A stretch of DNA of 52,334 nt from JBBDNV01 sp040877415 (GTDB taxonomy: Bacteria; Planctomycetota; Planctomycetia; Pirellulales; PALSA-1355). How positions within the stretch are numbered: the stretch's first letter is position 1; each line of letters opens with the position of its first letter. Below, one piece after another: positions 45,354 to 52,334 of the stretch. A model generated the notes under the pieces. It worked only from the letters and a program-made list of their open reading frames with translations, was not told where the DNA came from and did not search any database. The DNA is taken from positions 1 through 52,334 of the forward strand of contig JBBDNV010000191.1 of the NCBI GenBank assembly GCA_040877415.1, read 5' to 3'. A program made the translations under genes and the position numbers.

Positions 45354-45376
45354 ATGGCGCGGGAGCTAGCGCGCAT

Positions 45377-45748
45377 TTACGCGTCCGCGATGCCCTCGCG
45401 AATCCATTGCCGTGCGTCGTCGGCCTTGTTGGCGTCGAAGTACTTGATTTTGGCCGTCGTAAACGGCTTGCAGAAGACGGCCATGCCGGCTTCCCACTTG
45501 CTGTCGCCGACCATTGCCAGACGTTCGATGTCGCGGAAATGCTTCACGTCGAACTTGACGTCTTCCCACAGCGCGCCCGGTTCCCAGCCGTGGAAGTCGT
45601 GCATTTCCATCAGGATGCGAACCTTACCGTGCTCTTTGATCAGGTTTTCCACCTGGGGGACGAATTGTTGGTAGTCGTCCTTCGTGAGCTTGCCGTTGAC
45701 GTTTATGGCCAGGAGCTTGCCACCGGCGTCTTCCTTTAGCGTCAACAT
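45377..45748 (-). CDS. SpoIIAA-like (STAS-fold) protein
   Basis: A small cytoplasmic protein of 123 residues from the ATG at 45748 (MLTLKEDAGGKLLAINVNG). The pattern LTKDDYQQFVPQVENLIKEHGKVRILMEMHDFHGWEPGALWEDVKFD and the late AVFCKPF segment match the SpoIIAA-like STAS family, which is thought to bind lipids or regulatory partners rather than to be an enzyme. The first Met at 45760 is four codons earlier and less conserved in type. It is divergent from the TIGR03032 fusion gene, with a 213-nt gap. Confidence 0.82.
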   Translation of the reverse strand: MLTLKEDAGGKLLAINVNGKLTKDDYQQFVPQVENLIKEHGKVRILMEMHDFHGWEPGALWEDVKFDVKHFRDIERLAMVGDSKWEAGMAVFCKPFTTAKIKYFDANKADDARQWIREGIADA

Positions 45749-45961
45749 GATTAACTCCATTGAAAGCTGGACTTCGCTGAATCGCCGCCGGTCAAAATAA
45801 CACGTGCCGGGCCCAGGGGCAACTGTACCGGTGCGATGGTTTGACCGTGTGCGCGCCGGCCGCCAGCCGCTCGACGAGTTGGTCCATTGCTTATCGCAAA
45901 GTAGTCATTCATAGTAAGCTAGTCCAAAGCAGCGTGGGTTTTTGGGGCATCGTATCCGAGC

Positions 45962-48796
45962 ATGAACGCGCACTCAGACAATCCTGCGGATCGCCCCGAA
46001 ACGCCGCGGCCCAAAGTGTCTTATCGCGAAGTGCGATATCGGCACTCGCGCGACTTTGCCGGGATCGTCGGCGAGCTTGGGGCGTCGCTGCTGATCTCGA
46101 CCTATCAGGCCGGCAAGCTGGTCGTCGTCGGCACGACCGACGCCGGGCTGCACATCTCGCTGCACAATTTCGAGCAGGCGATGGGCCTGGCGCTCCATCC
46201 GCGCCAATTGGCCGTGGGTAGCCGGGGGGTGATCTGGTTTCTGCACGGCGCCGCGGAGTTCGCCCCGCGGCTCGATCCGCCCGGCCGATACGACGCCTGC
46301 TTTCTGGCCCGGCGGTCGTTTATCACCGGCAATATCCACTGCCACGAGATGGCCTGGGTCGGCGACGAGCTGTGGGTCGTCAACACGCTTTTCTCGTGCT
46401 TGTGCACGCTCGACGACGAATTCAGCTTCGTGCCGCGCTGGCAGCCGCCGTTTATTACGGAGCTGGCCGGCAACGACCGCTGCCATCTCAACGGACTGGC
46501 GCTTGAAGACGGCCGGCCCAAGTACGCGACCGTGATGGCCGAATCGAACGAGCCGGCCGGCTGGCGGCCCACCAAGGCAGACAGCGGATGCCTCCTGGAA
46601 ATCGCCGGCGGCCAGAGCGTTTCGCGCGGGCTCTCGATGCCGCATTCGCCGCGCGTGCACGGCGGCCGATTATGGGTGCTCAACTCCGGGCTGGGCAGCC
46701 TCGAACTGGTCGACCCGCGCACGGGAAAGCGCGAGGTCGTTACGACCGTGCCCGGCTACACCCGCGGGCTGGCGTTTTGCGGGCCCTATGCGTTCGTCGG
46801 CTTGTCGCGCATCCGCGAGACGGCCGTCTTTGGGGGCGTGCCGATCGCCGAGCACCGCGAGCGGCTCAAATGCGGCGTGGGCGTGGTCGACCTGCGCACG
46901 GGCCAGAGCGTGGCTTACCTGGAATTCGAAACCGGCGTGGAGGAAATATTCGACGTGCAAGTGGTGGCGGGCGCCCGCTGCACCTCGATCACCGGTCCGT
47001 TTCCTCTCCAGGATGACGCCAAGGACGTGTGGGTCGTGCCACCGCCGGGGCAGGTTCCGCCGCGACAGGGCGCAGGAATTGCCACGCGCTGGGCCGGGGC
47101 AATCCTGTCGGCGCCGGCGCTTTCGGATGACGAAGTGTCCGAGCTGGTGCGCTCGGGCCTCGAGTCGCAAGAGCAGGGGCGCTTTGGCGATGCGGTCGAA
47201 AGGCTCAGACAGGCCGCCGCCGCCCGCCCGCAATCGGCCCAACTGCACAATCAACTGGGCAACGCCTGGCAGGATTTCGGCCGCCAGGATCGGGCCGAAG
47301 AAAGTTACCGCCGGGCGCTCGCTGTCGTGGAAAGTTTTGCGCCCGCGCATCAAAACCTGGGCTACATGATGATCAATTTCGGGCGCCTGGACGAAGGGCT
47401 CAAGCACCTGGAACGGGCCCAGCAACTGCAGCCCGCCGACGTCAATCGCGTGATGCTGGCCACGGCGCTGCCGATCGTTTACGAATCGGTCGACGACGTG
47501 CCGCGGCACCGCGAGCGCCTGGTGGCCAACGTCGAACGACTGTTGGCCGACGGCGTGACGATCGACACCACGCGCGCGATCGTGCCCACGAATTTCTTCG
47601 CGGCCTACCAGGGTTACGACGACCGCGATTTGCAGCGCAAACTGAGCCGGCTCTTTCGGGCCCCGCAACCGGTAAAAAAAGCGGCTGGCAGGCCGCGGGC
47701 CGGACGGATTCGGGTGGGTTTCTTGTCGTCAAATTTCTGCGACCATACGATCGGCCGACTGAACCTGGGCCGCGTGAGGCTTTTGGATCGAACGCAGTTC
47801 GAGGTGACGCTCATTTCGCTGGGACATCATCGCGACGCGATGGCCGACCAGTTCCGCGGCGTTGCGGACCACCTCGTCGAGCCGGCCGGTCCCTTGGACG
47901 CGATGCGCCGGCAGATCGCCGAATTGAACCTCGACGTGCTGGTGTTCGCCGACGTGGGAATGAACACGACCACGTACACCCTGGCGATGTCGCGCCTGGC
48001 GCCGGTGCAGTGCGTCACTTGGGGACATCCCACGACGACCGGCAACCCGTCGATGGACTATTTCATTTCCGGCCAGTGGCTCGAAACTCCCGACGCCGAT
48101 GCGCACTACACCGAGCGGCTCATACGGCTGTCGAATCTGGGAACCTACTATTACCGCCCGCGGCTTACGGGCGAGCGGACGCGCGAATCGTTTGGCCTCG
48201 ATGCGGGCCGGCACGTGTACCTGTGCCCGCAAACGTTGTTCAAAATGCACCCGGCGTTTGACGCCATTCTGGCCGGCGTGCTGGCGCGCGATTCGGCGGG
48301 CGAGCTGGTGCTGATCGAAGGGCGGCAGCCGCAATGGACCCGTCTGCTCCGCCAGCGCTTCGAGCGCACGATGGGGGACGTGGTCTCTCGAATTCGCTTT
48401 CTGCCGCCGCTGCCGAATGCCGATTTCTTGCACCTGATCGCCGCGGCCGACGTGCTGCTCGACACGATCCATTTCGGTGGAGGCAACACGAGCTATGAAG
48501 GATTAGCGCTGGGCATTCCCATCGTGACGATGCCGGGCGCGCTCTTGCGCAGCCGGATCACGTTGGCTCTGTATCGAAAGATGGGCGTCATGGACTGCGT
48601 CGTCGATTCGCCCGAGCAATACGTCGAACTGGCCGTCCGGCTGGGCACTGAGCCCGCATTCAGCGCATCGGTCAGCCAAAAAATTCGAGACGCAAGCGGA
48701 GTCCTGTTCGAGGATCCGGCCGAAGTTCGCGAGCTCGAGCGATTTCTCGTCTGGGCGGCCAACGGCGGGGAGGGCCAGTGGCGGGCGGTCGCATGA
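45962..48796 (+). CDS. TIGR03032-TPR-OGT-like (GT41) fusion protein
   Basis: A 944-residue chain. Residues about 20-370 are the TIGR03032-type beta-propeller-like region (LLISTYQAGKLVVVG, NIHCHEMAWVGDELWVVNT, RCHLNGLAL, SMPHSPRVHGGRLWVLNSG). Residues about 395-480 carry TPR units (QEQGRFGDAVERLRQAA, PQSAQLHNQLGNAWQDFG, AHQNLGYMMINFG). Residues about 570-935 resemble the OGT/SPINDLY catalytic region: VGFLSSNFCDHTIGR, VQCVTWGHPTTTGNPSMDY and a C-terminal GGGNTSYEGLALGIPIVTMPG. It would transfer a sugar to protein or another acceptor; the TIGR03032 part may bind the substrate. ATG at 45962. Confidence 0.86.
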   Translation: MNAHSDNPADRPETPRPKVSYREVRYRHSRDFAGIVGELGASLLISTYQAGKLVVVGTTDAGLHISLHNFEQAMGLALHPRQLAVGSRGVIWFLHGAAEFAPRLDPPGRYDACFLARRSFITGNIHCHEMAWVGDELWVVNTLFSCLCTLDDEFSFVPRWQPPFITELAGNDRCHLNGLALEDGRPKYATVMAESNEPAGWRPTKADSGCLLEIAGGQSVSRGLSMPHSPRVHGGRLWVLNSGLGSLELVDPRTGKREVVTTVPGYTRGLAFCGPYAFVGLSRIRETAVFGGVPIAEHRERLKCGVGVVDLRTGQSVAYLEFETGVEEIFDVQVVAGARCTSITGPFPLQDDAKDVWVVPPPGQVPPRQGAGIATRWAGAILSAPALSDDEVSELVRSGLESQEQGRFGDAVERLRQAAAARPQSAQLHNQLGNAWQDFGRQDRAEESYRRALAVVESFAPAHQNLGYMMINFGRLDEGLKHLERAQQLQPADVNRVMLATALPIVYESVDDVPRHRERLVANVERLLADGVTIDTTRAIVPTNFFAAYQGYDDRDLQRKLSRLFRAPQPVKKAAGRPRAGRIRVGFLSSNFCDHTIGRLNLGRVRLLDRTQFEVTLISLGHHRDAMADQFRGVADHLVEPAGPLDAMRRQIAELNLDVLVFADVGMNTTTYTLAMSRLAPVQCVTWGHPTTTGNPSMDYFISGQWLETPDADAHYTERLIRLSNLGTYYYRPRLTGERTRESFGLDAGRHVYLCPQTLFKMHPAFDAILAGVLARDSAGELVLIEGRQPQWTRLLRQRFERTMGDVVSRIRFLPPLPNADFLHLIAAADVLLDTIHFGGGNTSYEGLALGIPIVTMPGALLRSRITLALYRKMGVMDCVVDSPEQYVELAVRLGTEPAFSASVSQKIRDASGVLFEDPAEVRELERFLVWAANGGEGQWRAVA

Positions 48797-48877
48797 ATCG
48801 GCCAGCGTCGCGGCGTCCCAGTTTTAAATCAATTGCCAGAGCGCAATCGGCCCAGGCCGGTTGCGGACGTTTCGCGC

Positions 48878-49663
48878 TTAGGGCACGGGGGTGGTCCCGG
48901 GGACGGTGGCCAACTCGGGCTTGACGGGCGTTACGCCGGCCAAGGGGGCCGTTTCAAGCTGCAGCAAAAGTTGCCGGGCATTGTCGAAATGCTCTTTGGT
49001 CGTGGTCCAGGACTGGTGGATCACCGCGGCAAAGTCCTCCGACGCCTCGCCCTCGAAGACTTTGAGAGTGGCCAACACTTGCATCTGGTTGAGCATGTCG
49101 CACCGCAGGTAATACCGGTCGAACTCCTCGACACTCTTCGCCGCCAGATCGCCGCGCTGCATTTCGGCGTATTCCTGCAAGATCTCCAGGCGGATGCGGG
49201 CCAACATGGCGGTGGCACTTCGCAGGGACAGCAGTCGAAACTTCTTCTCGCGCGATTTGCCCGGCGCCCTGTCCTCCTCAATCTCGCGCCGGGCCTGGGC
49301 CAGCGCTTCCCGCGCGCGACCGTCGGTCAGCGTGTCCAACTGGTCCGCGAAGTTTCGCTGGCCCTCGAGCCTTACCGTCACGAATCGGCGTAGGGCATCG
49401 CTGGCAATTGTCGTTAAGGCATACTCCGCCATGTCGATCTGCGCCTGAGTGTCGACGGCCAGGCTGAGTGCCAGCTTCTGGTCAATCAGATTGAGGTTCA
49501 CCTGGGGGGCCGGCGCCGGTACGTCAAGCGGTTCGGCGGCTTCGACCATCGGGCTCAGTGGCAAAGTCGTCGCAGCGGGATCGGCCGCTAGCGCGGTGCT
49601 CGCGAAAATGAATAACAGCGCGGAGGGTAATGCAGCTTTATCGATAAGGGAGATGCGGCGCAT
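48878..49663 (-). CDS. Secreted alpha-helical protein (DUF4142-like)
   Basis: 261 residues from the ATG at 49663 with AGAGGA upstream. A clear signal peptide (LPSALLFIFASTALAA) is followed by a Pro-rich linker and a mainly helical domain: LALSLAVDTQAQIDMAEYALTTIASDALRRFVTVRLEGQRNFADQL resembles the DUF4142 pattern of short helices, but I am not certain. The end is Pro/Thr-rich. The frame to 49882 is longer only because it lacks a stop. It follows the CoA-transferase gene on the same strand by 430 nt. Function unknown; periplasmic location likely. Confidence 0.7.
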   Translation of the reverse strand: MRRISLIDKAALPSALLFIFASTALAADPAATTLPLSPMVEAAEPLDVPAPAPQVNLNLIDQKLALSLAVDTQAQIDMAEYALTTIASDALRRFVTVRLEGQRNFADQLDTLTDGRAREALAQARREIEEDRAPGKSREKKFRLLSLRSATAMLARIRLEILQEYAEMQRGDLAAKSVEEFDRYYLRCDMLNQMQVLATLKVFEGEASEDFAAVIHQSWTTTKEHFDNARQLLLQLETAPLAGVTPVKPELATVPGTTPVP

Positions 49664-50093
49664 GGATGCTTCCTCTGAAACTCGAGGGTTGACGTGGGCC
49701 GCCGTGCCCAATGCGCCGCCCAAACCGGACGCCGGTCGGGGACAGTGAGCAAGTCGAATGCCAGCCGCAAGCAGTTTGGGAGATGTGCCGATGTGCTTGC
49801 GGCTTTCGCGATTGGACCGCGGAAGACCTCTACACTCTATTCTACTTAGATTGGACGCCGGGCATAGCGATTTTGTCACCAAGAATTCGCGCGGCTGTGA
49901 CGGTATTCACAAACCGGGCGCCGCGCGGGCGGCCGGGTAAACAACCGGCTGAAATCGGCTCGGCCGCGCGTTGAAAACAAGGGAAACACACGAAGCGAGT
50001 GCCGCTTCCTCACCGGGAGAGGCACGTAGGGGTGCTTATTTCCCGGGAAAAACGGGGTTTGTCGGCGCCGGTCTTTTTGTGTCGCTAGCCCGG
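49664..50093. other. Intergenic region with one strong hairpin
   Basis: 430 nt between the secreted helical protein and the CoA-transferase gene, both on the minus strand. It contains an 11-bp perfect inverted repeat with a 20-base loop (49763-49804) that may end the CoA-transferase transcript, although no T-run follows. I see no gene. Confidence 0.5.
49763..49804. repeat. Perfect 11-bp inverted repeat, 20-base loop
   Basis: AGCCGCAAGCA at 49763-49773 and TGCTTGCGGCT at 49794-49804 are exact reverse complements. It lies downstream of the CoA-transferase gene on the minus strand. It is either a weak terminator or an operator. Confidence 0.55.
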
Positions 50094-51272
50094 TTAAATC
50101 ACCCCCTGGCCGCGAAACATTGCGATTCGGTCGGCCGTAAAGCCCAGCTCCGAGAGGATTTCGTCGGTATGCTCGCCGAGCTTCGGGGCCGGACGCCGCA
50201 CGTTGCCGGGCGATCGGCTGAGCCGCGCCGCCGGACTGGACACGGCAACCGGCTGGCCGCAATACGCGGTCTCCTCCAGCAGACCCCGCGCTCGCACCTG
50301 CTCGTCCGCCAGCACTTCGTCCAGCTCGTAGACCGGCCCGCAGGGAATCCGCGCAAGGACGAGCTCGCGGACCGCTTCGTCGCGAGTGCGGGCGGCGCAC
50401 CACTGGGACATGACGTCGCCAACGAGCGCGGCGTTGTCGGCGCGCGTGATGTCGTCTTGAAAGCGGGGGTCGTCGATCCATTCCTCGCGTCCCACCAGCC
50501 GGGCCCAGCGGCGAAACATGTCGTCGCCGATAGTGGGCACCATGATCCAGCCGTCGCGCGTCCGGTAGGCGTCGCTGGGGGCCGTGTAGTATCCCGTGTT
50601 GCCCTGCCTGCGCCGGACGACGCCTTTGAGCTGTCGCTCCATGAGATAGGGCGTCATGAAGGTGACGCTGGTGGCCAGCAGCGACACGTCGATCACCTGG
50701 CCCTCACCCGACTGTGCCCGATGCACGAGCGCGGCCATGGCCCCGAACGCGGCGTGCAAGGCCGTTCCGTAATCGACAAAGGAAACGATCGCACGCACGG
50801 GCGCATCGGGGAAACCGGTCAGGCTCATCGCCCCGCTGGTGGCCTGCGCCACGGCGTCGAAGCCGACCCGGTCGCGATACGGTCCGTCGGGCCCGAAGGC
50901 GGAAGCCATCACCAGGATGACGTCGTGCTTGACGGCCCGCAGCGAATCGTAGTCGAGCCGCAAGCGGGCCAGCACGTTTTGGGGCAGATTGGCAACGACG
51001 ATGTCCGCCGTTTCGACGAGCCGCGGGACAATTTCGGCCGCCAGCGGATGGGCCGGGTCGAGCGTAAGTCCGCGCTTGTTGCGATTAACGTTTAAGAACA
51101 GGCCCCCCTCGCCGCCTTCGGTGACGGGCCCCAAGCGGCGATCTTCCCCGCCTTCGCGGCGTTCGATGCGAATCACGTCGGCCCCAAAATCCGCCAGCAT
51201 CATGGCGGCATACGGCCCCGCGATAAAGCGTCCGAAATCCAGGACCCGAATTCCTTCGAGCGGTTGTCCCAC
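50094..51272 (-). CDS. CaiB/BaiF-type CoA-transferase (family III)
   Basis: A family III CoA-transferase of 392 residues, complete. FGRFIAGPYAAMMLADFGADVIRIE is the N-terminal CoA-binding signature. Asp167 in VSFVDYGTALHAAFG is the expected catalytic acyl-intermediate residue. NKRGLTLD and PYRDRVGFDAVAQATSG are also typical of formyl-CoA/carnitine-type enzymes. The acyl substrate cannot be told. No obvious partner gene (such as an acyl-CoA dehydrogenase) is adjacent. ATG at 51272. Confidence 0.92.
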   Translation of the reverse strand: MGQPLEGIRVLDFGRFIAGPYAAMMLADFGADVIRIERREGGEDRRLGPVTEGGEGGLFLNVNRNKRGLTLDPAHPLAAEIVPRLVETADIVVANLPQNVLARLRLDYDSLRAVKHDVILVMASAFGPDGPYRDRVGFDAVAQATSGAMSLTGFPDAPVRAIVSFVDYGTALHAAFGAMAALVHRAQSGEGQVIDVSLLATSVTFMTPYLMERQLKGVVRRRQGNTGYYTAPSDAYRTRDGWIMVPTIGDDMFRRWARLVGREEWIDDPRFQDDITRADNAALVGDVMSQWCAARTRDEAVRELVLARIPCGPVYELDEVLADEQVRARGLLEETAYCGQPVAVSSPAARLSRSPGNVRRPAPKLGEHTDEILSELGFTADRIAMFRGQGVI

Positions 51273-51439
51273 GGCGTTCCCCGATCAGTTGGATGGTTAT
51301 TCGAGACGTTCGGCCCCCATTGGCAACCAGCTTATCCGACACGGCCGACAGATTCATGGGCCTCGCGGCGAGAATTCGGCATGTCATTGTGCCGCATTGC
51401 CGCCGAGCGGGCGCCGTAGGCGCCGACAATCCGTGCAGA

Positions 51440-51528
51440 TTAGCCACAGAGCACTCAGAGGGCACAGAGAGATATCTATAAGGTGAACGATTCTCGTCCT
51501 CCGTGTCCTCGCGTACCTCAGTGGCCAA
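51440..51528. repeat. Degenerate 89-bp inverted repeat
   Basis: The left arm begins TTAGCCACAGAG and the right arm ends with its approximate reverse complement (CTCAGTGGCCAA). About two thirds of the 30 arm bases match. It resembles a decayed dispersed intergenic repeat. Confidence 0.4.
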
Positions 51529-51574
51529 TGACTCTTTTCCTCCGGCCTCTTGCCTCTGGCCTAATTTCGAATTT

Positions 51575-51602
51575 CAAAATCAGGCCAATCGGCCTGATTT
51601 TG
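51575..51602. terminator. 12-bp perfect hairpin, possible bidirectional terminator
   Basis: CAAAATCAGGCC (51575-51586) and GGCCTGATTTTG (51591-51602) are exact reverse complements with a four-base loop. Each side ends in a short T-rich run (GATTTT), as in bidirectional terminators. No gene ends right beside it, so the role is uncertain. Confidence 0.4.
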
Positions 51603-51819
51603 GGGCGGGAGTTTTTCATAGCTATACAGCGTGCGCGCGAAGAATGGCCCGCGCCGCGCGGAAGTGACGGCGCGCGTTGAATTTAGAATAATTCGCGGCG
51701 CGAAAATCCATCGCACCCCCCGAGGTGAAAAAGTTTGGCGCATGTCGAGAGTGGTCCACCGTACCTTAAATCCGAATTCGGCGCCCGATGCAAGCGACGT
51801 TTTCGGCCGGGGCTGCGCC

Positions 51820-51844
51820 GGGGTTTGGGGATAGGGGCTCGGGG
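51820..51844 (+). other. Canonical G-quadruplex motif
   Basis: Four runs of four G (51820-51823, 51827-51830, 51834-51837, 51841-51844) with three-base loops TTT, ATA and CTC. This satisfies the strict G4 pattern on the plus strand. It lies about 190 nt before the truncated ORF start. Confidence 0.8.
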
Positions 51845-52035
51845 TTGGAAACCAGGCGCGGGGCGAATCCGAATCACTGGGCATCGCAAAGTGGCCTGGT
51901 TTTTCGCGCTGGTCAGAAAGCGCACCTTTCCCCCCACTTTCTTCCCCGGTTCAAAAACTCGACCAGGTGAGTGAGGTGATGCTAAAATCGTTGGCGAACA
52001 ACGTAATCATGCCTGCAGCGTAGGGAGGCGAAACG

Positions 52036-52334
52036 ATGCTGACCTTGCCAGTGTTTCGGCCGTGGCGTCCCATTTGGGACGCCGAGTTGGGGTCCGCCAC
52101 GGCCCGACTCGACGAGTTGGTAGTTGAGCGGCAACGGGGGCGCGTATCGCCTCCAGCGGTCACACCTGACGTCATTCGACTCGTTAGGAGAGAAAACGGG
52201 TCAGAACTATTTTTGATAAGTAGTTCTGACCCGAATGGCACGCGAGGCTTTCCGACGTCCTTCGCGCTACTCCCTACTGGTACGTCAGCAGACGATCCGT
52301 CGGAGGCGATTGGATGGGAGATGGGTTTACCGAT
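52036..52334 (+). CDS. Truncated ORF at window edge, hypothetical
   Basis: An open frame from the ATG at 52036 to the end of the window (99 codons, no stop). AGGGAGG at 52022-52028 gives a strong Shine-Dalgarno at seven-base spacing, which is why it is listed. The first residues are MLTLPVFRPWRPIW. A perfect hairpin (52197-52233) falls within it and is translated as part of the frame. No domain is recognisable from this fragment. It could be a real gene start or a chance frame. Confidence 0.4.
   Translation, partial: MLTLPVFRPWRPIWDAELGSATARLDELVVERQRGRVSPPAVTPDVIRLVRRENGSELFLISSSDPNGTRGFPTSFALLPTGTSADDPSEAIGWEMGLP
52197..52233. repeat. Perfect 13-bp inverted repeat, RAYT-flank-like
   Basis: CGGGTCAGAACTA at 52197-52209 and TAGTTCTGACCCG at 52221-52233 are exact reverse complements around an 11-base AT-rich loop. 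The GGGTCAGAAC core resembles palindromes that I recall near REP-associated (Y1) transposases. Confidence 0.55.

Larger units (their letters stand above)
51273..52035. other. Large intergenic region with palindromes and a G-quadruplex motif
   Basis: 763 nt without a supported gene. It contains a degenerate long inverted repeat (51440-51528), a 12-bp perfect hairpin (51575-51602), a canonical G4 motif (51820-51844) and, near its end, the leader of the truncated ORF. The nucleotide composition shifts from GC-rich to mixed. Confidence 0.55.

Overview
The window is GC-rich and densely coded. It looks like a chromosomal segment from a planctomycete, probably a Pirellulales-type member of Planctomycetota. 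The indications are a trio resembling methanofuran-type cofactor genes, a type I sulfatase, a TIGR03032/TPR/OGT-like fusion, an HExxH protease of the DUF1570 type, and exported proteins carrying a carboxypeptidase-regulatory-like fold. No rRNA, tRNA, CRISPR array, insertion sequence or complete mobile element was found. The taxonomic call is an inference from gene content.

Positions 257-39363 form a large surface-polysaccharide (Wzy/Wzx-type) locus, mostly on the minus strand. The envelope machinery lies at 27097-39363. It comprises a CpsB-type PHP phosphatase overlapping an HExxH protease, two paralogous exported proteins, a Wza-like lipoprotein, a Wzc-like chain-length regulator/BY-kinase, a Wzy/WaaL-like membrane protein with C-terminal TPRs, and a WecA-like initiating phosphotransferase. 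The assembly and sugar-supply section lies at 257-23015. It comprises a PaaK-like adenylating enzyme, a DUF362 protein, a flippase, a heparinase II/III protein, an O-antigen-polymerase-like protein, three GT4-type glycosyltransferases, a bi-domain oxidoreductase, a 2OG-Fe(II) oxygenase, a tightly overlapped UDP-L-FucNAc/L-QuiNAc cassette, glmS, wecB and an EEP-family protein.

A four-gene plus-strand operon at 23562-27067 is embedded in this locus: acyl carrier protein, KASIII, AAC(3)-fold N-acyltransferase and NodB-like deacetylase. It has a good sigma70-like promoter and Shine-Dalgarno. Its gene logic (ACP, ketosynthase, amine acyltransferase, deacetylase) resembles that of Nod-factor lipochitooligosaccharide synthesis but uses different protein families. 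It is the best candidate here for an undescribed system that would N-acylate the polysaccharide or a lipid-linked sugar.

Positions 39710-42362 hold three ATGA-overlapped genes resembling mfnD, mfnF and mfnE (methanofuran/methylofuran biosynthesis), consistent with planctomycete H4MPT-linked C1 metabolism. The rest (42359-52334) is a mixed neighbourhood: sulfatase, zwf, SpoIIAA-like protein, TIGR03032-TPR-OGT fusion, a secreted helical protein, a CaiB-type CoA-transferase and, at the edge, a truncated ORF.

Non-coding structure includes a REPIN-like doublet of GTAG-preceded hairpins (36346-36400) next to further nested palindromes, a three-copy 15-bp tandem repeat, a canonical G-quadruplex motif (51820-51844), and several strong hairpins.
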